Part shown: in pieces, positions 61,137 to 64,000 of the stretch | Layout: each line of letters opens with the position of its first letter | How positions within the stretch are numbered: position 1 is the first letter of the stretch | Source: Hyphomonas sp. | GTDB lineage: Bacteria > Pseudomonadota > Alphaproteobacteria > Caulobacterales > Hyphomonadaceae | Length of the DNA: 64,000 nucleotides | Direction of reading: 5' to 3' | Assembly: GCF_022844445.1 (NCBI RefSeq) | Contig: NZ_JALHLS010000001.1 | Coordinates: 511,077-575,076 of the forward strand | Notes under the pieces: model-generated | What the model was told of the DNA's origin: nothing | What the model saw: only the letters and a program-made list of their open reading frames with translations | Database searches by the model: none | Position numbers and translations under genes: made by a program

Positions 61137-61946
61137 ATGAGCTACGCCGCCCGTGTCTGGAACGACAACTGGATGAACTTCTCCGTGTTGCGGCACGGCG
61201 CCTTTGATGGCTTCCTCGTCACTTCGAAGAACTCCGGCACGCACTGGGTCAAGTACATGCTGGCGGTTGCGCTCGCCGACACGTACGCAATTCCGCGTCC
61301 GGAGTATTTTTCCGAGGATGGCGTGCGTCCCTATATCGGCTGGCCAAAGGATGACGTGACTTATCCGCAGCTGCCACGCCTCGCCTTCAGCCACACGATC
61401 CCGCACCGCCTTGCTGACTGGGGCGCTGCCCGCAGCCTTGCAGGCCTGCCGCCCTATGCGCTCTGCGTGCGCCATCCGATGAGCATCCTCGCTTCCCACC
61501 ACGCCAAGTGGGAATACGACATTCAGGTCGACTGGCTCGAATACCTGCGCGGCGATCCGGACGGGAAGCGTTACCGGTGCGATCTCTACTGGCTCGCCCG
61601 CTTCTGGAACCGCTGGGGCGAGGTCGAGGCCAAGTTTCCGTCCTCCATCCTGCGCGTCCAGTACGAAGCCACCCGTGCCGATCCGCGCGGGACGCTCCAG
61701 GCCATCGCCCGCCACTGGGGCATCAGCTTCAAGCCCGAAGCGCTGGACGCCGCCGTCACGGCCGGCACGAAAGAGGCGATGGCGCTGAAAGTCGATCCGA
61801 ACGCCGAGCCGAACGTGCTGCAGAACCGGCAGCAATCGCTCACCGCACTCTTCTCCGGCGAGGCAATGGACATCTATGCCAGCCGCGTGCGCGAGCTTTT
61901 CCGCTACGACCTCGGCTACGACCTCATGTTGCCGCCGGCGGTGTAA
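61137..61946 (+). CDS. Sulfotransferase-domain protein
   Basis: A 269-residue protein. TSKNSGTHWVKYML is the 5'-phosphosulfate loop of PAPS-dependent sulfotransferases and CVRHPMSILASHHAKW the 3'-phosphate loop. It would transfer sulfate from PAPS to an unknown acceptor. Its last 23 bp overlap the convergent GST gene. Confidence 0.8.
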   Translation: MSYAARVWNDNWMNFSVLRHGAFDGFLVTSKNSGTHWVKYMLAVALADTYAIPRPEYFSEDGVRPYIGWPKDDVTYPQLPRLAFSHTIPHRLADWGAARSLAGLPPYALCVRHPMSILASHHAKWEYDIQVDWLEYLRGDPDGKRYRCDLYWLARFWNRWGEVEAKFPSSILRVQYEATRADPRGTLQAIARHWGISFKPEALDAAVTAGTKEAMALKVDPNAEPNVLQNRQQSLTALFSGEAMDIYASRVRELFRYDLGYDLMLPPAV

Positions 61947-62610
61947 GCATTCCGCTCGAGCGCCCGTCCGGGCCGTACTTGATCCACCACGGCTCCAGCT
62001 TCGCCTGCTCTTCCAGCGTGCGGAACAGCGGGTCTTCCAGCACGGCCGCCGCATACTCCGACGCGGCGCCGGTCAGCGGAAGGCCGTAAGTGCGAAACCG
62101 AGTAACGACAGGTGCAAAGAAGGCATCTGCCGCCGACCATTTGCCGAACAGGAAGGGTCCGCCCTTGCCGTATTTCGCACGCAGACCGCTCCACATCGCC
62201 TGCAGGCGTGTGATGTCGGCCTCCAGCGCCGGGGTCATGTCCGGGGCAGGGTGGCGCGAGCGAATGTCCATCGAGCACATGTTGCGGATGGTCTGGAAGC
62301 CGGCATGCATCTCGCTGGAGACGGCGCGGGCAATTGCGCGCGCTTCCGAAGCTTCAGGCCAGACCTCGCCGGGCGGCGCCCATTCGGCAATGAACTCCGC
62401 AATCGCGAGGCTCTCCCAGATTTCCAGTCCGTCCCAGATCAGAAGTGGGACCTTCGCGGTCGGGCTGAGCGCCTTCAGCTTCGCCGAGGTCTCGGGGAAA
62501 TCCAGCGGCACGATGATCTCTTCGACCGGCAGGCCTACCTTGCGCGACACCAGGAGCGGCCGGATCGACCAGCTTGAATAGTTGAGGTTGCCGGAGATGA
62601 ACTGCCTCAT
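61924..62610 (-). CDS. Glutathione S-transferase family protein
   Basis: A 228-residue protein. The thioredoxin-like N-terminal domain has the likely active-site serine in NYSSWSIRP and the glutathione-binding VPLLIWDGLEIWESLAI; a helical C-terminal domain follows (GKWSAADAFFAPVVTRF). Detoxification is the usual role; the substrate is unknown. It is coupled by ATGA to the YciI gene upstream. Confidence 0.88.
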   Translation of the reverse strand: MRQFISGNLNYSSWSIRPLLVSRKVGLPVEEIIVPLDFPETSAKLKALSPTAKVPLLIWDGLEIWESLAIAEFIAEWAPPGEVWPEASEARAIARAVSSEMHAGFQTIRNMCSMDIRSRHPAPDMTPALEADITRLQAMWSGLRAKYGKGGPFLFGKWSAADAFFAPVVTRFRTYGLPLTGAASEYAAAVLEDPLFRTLEEQAKLEPWWIKYGPDGRSSGMLTPPAAT

Positions 62611-62903
62611 GCGGGCTTTCCTTCGCCAATCGCCCAGCGGGTCTCGTTGATGGTCACACGGCCGAATACGCCGGCCTTCGAATAGGGGTCCTCGGCGTTC
62701 AGCGCCGTAACGGCGGCCAGCGATTCGGCCTCGATCAGGAAGACCGAGCCGACCATCCGGCCTTCAGAATCAAGCAAGGGCCCGGCCATGCGCACGACCT
62801 GCCCAAGGCCCGCCGCCCACTGCAGGTGCGCCGGGCGCGCTTCGGCCCGCCGGGCGGCCCCATCCGTTTCATTGTCCAGGCAATGCAGGCAGAACAGTGC
62901 CAA
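62607..62903 (-). CDS. YciI-like protein
   Basis: A 98-residue YCII-domain protein (dimeric ferredoxin-like fold): RPAHLQWAAGLGQVVRMAGPLL and SVFLIEAESLAAVTALNAEDPYSKAGVF are the conserved parts. Members may be small hydrolases or dehalogenase-like. It is the first gene of the YciI-GST pair. Confidence 0.85.
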   Translation of the reverse strand: MALFCLHCLDNETDGAARRAEARPAHLQWAAGLGQVVRMAGPLLDSEGRMVGSVFLIEAESLAAVTALNAEDPYSKAGVFGRVTINETRWAIGEGKPA

Positions 62904-63048
62904 AACCGGCCTCCTTCATGTGTTTCCGACGCTATGGCACAAGCGCCGGGGGCTTGCCATGGGGTGCTGCCGCGCCCGCTATGCTCGTTATACGAGTGGA
63001 CGCTGAATACTATATTGATTGTTCAGGAATTTGGTGTAGGCTGCGCCG

Positions 63049-63741
63049 ATGAGCCCAAGCCCGACTGACGACACCCGCAAGCAGATCCTCATGGCCGCCG
63101 TGGAGCGCATCCTCCACTACGGCTATTCGAAGACGACGATGGCGGAGATCGCCCGCGACTGCAACATGTCGGCCGGGAACATCTATCGCTTCTTCGCCTC
63201 CAAGCTGGATATCGCGGAGGCCATGGCGCAGAAGTTCAACGAGGAATCCTGGCTCACCTTTGCCCAGATTGTCGCCCGCAAGGATTCCGCCGCCAACCGG
63301 CTGCGCGAGCTCTTTCACTATGATCTGGCCCGCACCTACTCGGCCATCGAGGACGAAGCCAAGATCCTCGAAGTCGCCGAAGTGCTTGGCAAGGAACGCC
63401 CCCTCTACATGAACGACAAGCTTGCCAAGGAGCGCGTCTTCCTCGTCCAGATCCTGCAGGACGGCGTTGCCGCCGGCGACTTCCGCCCCCTCGCCAACCC
63501 TGACGAGACTGCCGAGATGTGGCAGTCGGCCCTGATGAAGTTCCGCTTCCCTCAGCTTTTCTCGAAGCTGACCCTGCCGAAGCTTCAGCGCGAACTCGAC
63601 GGCGTCATGGACCTCCTGCTCGCCGGCATTTCCACCGGCGCCGCCGTTCCGGCCCCTTGGGACGGCGTTACCCCGCCGACCGGCGAGGTCTGCCCGGTCA
63701 CCGGCAAGGTCCTCCCGGTTTCGGCGCTGAAGGCCAACTAG
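63049..63741 (+). CDS. TetR family transcriptional regulator
   Basis: A 230-residue regulator. The helix-turn-helix is TMAEIARDCNMSAGNIYRFFASKLDIAEAM, and the ligand domain follows (LFHYDLARTYSAIEDEAKILEVAEVL). The C-terminal 30 residues are proline-rich and include a CPVTGKV element, uncommon in the family. It is divergent from the YciI-GST pair and may control it. The ligand is unknown. Confidence 0.9.
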   Translation: MSPSPTDDTRKQILMAAVERILHYGYSKTTMAEIARDCNMSAGNIYRFFASKLDIAEAMAQKFNEESWLTFAQIVARKDSAANRLRELFHYDLARTYSAIEDEAKILEVAEVLGKERPLYMNDKLAKERVFLVQILQDGVAAGDFRPLANPDETAEMWQSALMKFRFPQLFSKLTLPKLQRELDGVMDLLLAGISTGAAVPAPWDGVTPPTGEVCPVTGKVLPVSALKAN

Positions 63742-63769
63742 CCTTCGGCCCTACCATTCGAAAGTTCGT

Positions 63770-63845
63770 ATCGAATTTCGATTGATGCATATTGAAAAAC
63801 AATAATTTACGCCCATATCGGTCTCAGGATGGCGATGATCGCCAT
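63770..63845. repeat. AT-rich region with three short inverted repeats
   Basis: ATCGAA-T-TTCGAT (63770-63782), TATTG-AAAAA-CAATA (63790-63804) and ATGGCGA-TGA-TCGCCAT (63829-63845) lie in tandem in the 130-bp gap after tetR. The base composition is unusually AT-rich for this window. It is a likely promoter and operator region for the small ORF that follows. Confidence 0.45.
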
Positions 63846-63871
63846 CGACATTCAAAGCAAGAGACCGACCC

Positions 63872-63988
63872 GTGAAAAGCCCGACCCTCAAACAGAACCT
63901 CGAAACCGCCGTCACCTGGACGGTGGCTTTCGGCGTGATGATCTTCGCCCTGACCACGGCCTATGGCCTGACCCAGTTCGCCGTCTGA
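63872..63988 (+). CDS. Putative 38-residue single-helix membrane protein
   Basis: A GTG-initiated frame of 38 codons encodes a short basic N-terminus (MKSPTLKQNLETAV) and one hydrophobic helix (VAFGVMIFALTTAYGLTQFAV), typical of small bacterial membrane proteins. It has AAGAGA upstream and follows a plausible regulatory region. Codon use is like that of neighbouring genes. No homologue is recognised, so it remains a candidate. Confidence 0.45.
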   Translation: MKSPTLKQNLETAVTWTVAFGVMIFALTTAYGLTQFAV

Positions 63989-64000
63989 TCGCCCGGACGT

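Noticed and set aside
63751-63957. Minus-strand frame of 68 codons at the right edge
   Set aside because: It crosses the AT-rich inverted repeats and is antisense to a better candidate; it has no ribosome site or motif.

Overview
The window reads as an ordinary chromosomal segment of a GC-rich alphaproteobacterium, plausibly from the Caulobacterales/Hyphomonadaceae side of the class. This placement is an inference. It rests on trpF-trpB-trpA-accD-folC synteny, an MmcB homologue, zapA next to a DUF4164 gene, a TIGR02302/DUF4175 protein, a sigma-32 gene and a HIG1 protein beside a PduO-type adenosyltransferase. I see no integrase, transposase, plasmid origin or CRISPR array.

Layout: 1-3.9 kb, the 3' part of a large RTX/cadherin-like exoprotein with an internal 1008-nt tandem duplication, then a Toprim (primase-like) protein. 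4-12.4 kb (minus), a cellulose synthase operon bcsA-bcsB-bcsC ending in a PAS sensor gene with no output domain; all junctions are ATGA overlaps. 12.8-18.4 kb, trpF-trpB-(GFA)-(cutA)-trpA-accD-folC. 18.8-22 kb, etfB-etfA, a DUF1203 gene and 3-hydroxybutyryl-CoA dehydrogenase. 22-31 kb, a nuclease behind a hairpin that buries its ribosome binding site, lipoproteins, a TlpA-like thioredoxin, argH, an LptM-like lipoprotein, lysA, a DUF4175 protein and an MBL-fold enzyme. 30.9-33 kb (minus), a decayed type II NADH dehydrogenase, adenosyltransferase, HIG1 protein, zapA and DUF4164. 33-38 kb, transketolase, an ABA4-like membrane protein and two divergent citrate synthase-like genes, one fused to an N-terminal helix-turn-helix. 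38-43 kb, mmcB, rpoH, a PLP sulfur-amino-acid enzyme, tRNA-Arg(CCT) and an acyl-CoA ligase.

43.2-50.6 kb (minus) is the most unusual stretch. Six tightly packed genes encode a ketoacyl synthase III, an NAD-dependent reductase, an MBL hydrolase, an F390-synthetase-like adenylating enzyme, a Rieske-oxygenase-like protein without its Rieske cluster motif, and a DUF3419/BtaA-like aminocarboxypropyl transferase, with a P450 gene immediately upstream. The operon starts from a near-consensus promoter that should give a leaderless mRNA. I read it as a lipid-type biosynthetic cluster whose product I cannot name.

50.7-64 kb: a membrane protein/winged-helix regulator pair, a lipoprotein MsrB, a MerT/MerP-like metal cassette, 3-hydroxybutyrate dehydrogenase, a DUF350 protein, an anchored trypsin-like protease, pyrF, a retropepsin-like lipoprotein, a PQQ- and heme-dependent alcohol dehydrogenase lipoprotein, a sulfotransferase, a GST/YciI pair, a TetR regulator and a 38-residue membrane ORF at the right edge.

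Many genes serve acyl-CoA and redox metabolism (ETF, hydroxyacyl-CoA and hydroxybutyrate dehydrogenases, two acyl-activating enzymes, citrate synthases). The rest is amino-acid, cell-envelope and stress housekeeping.
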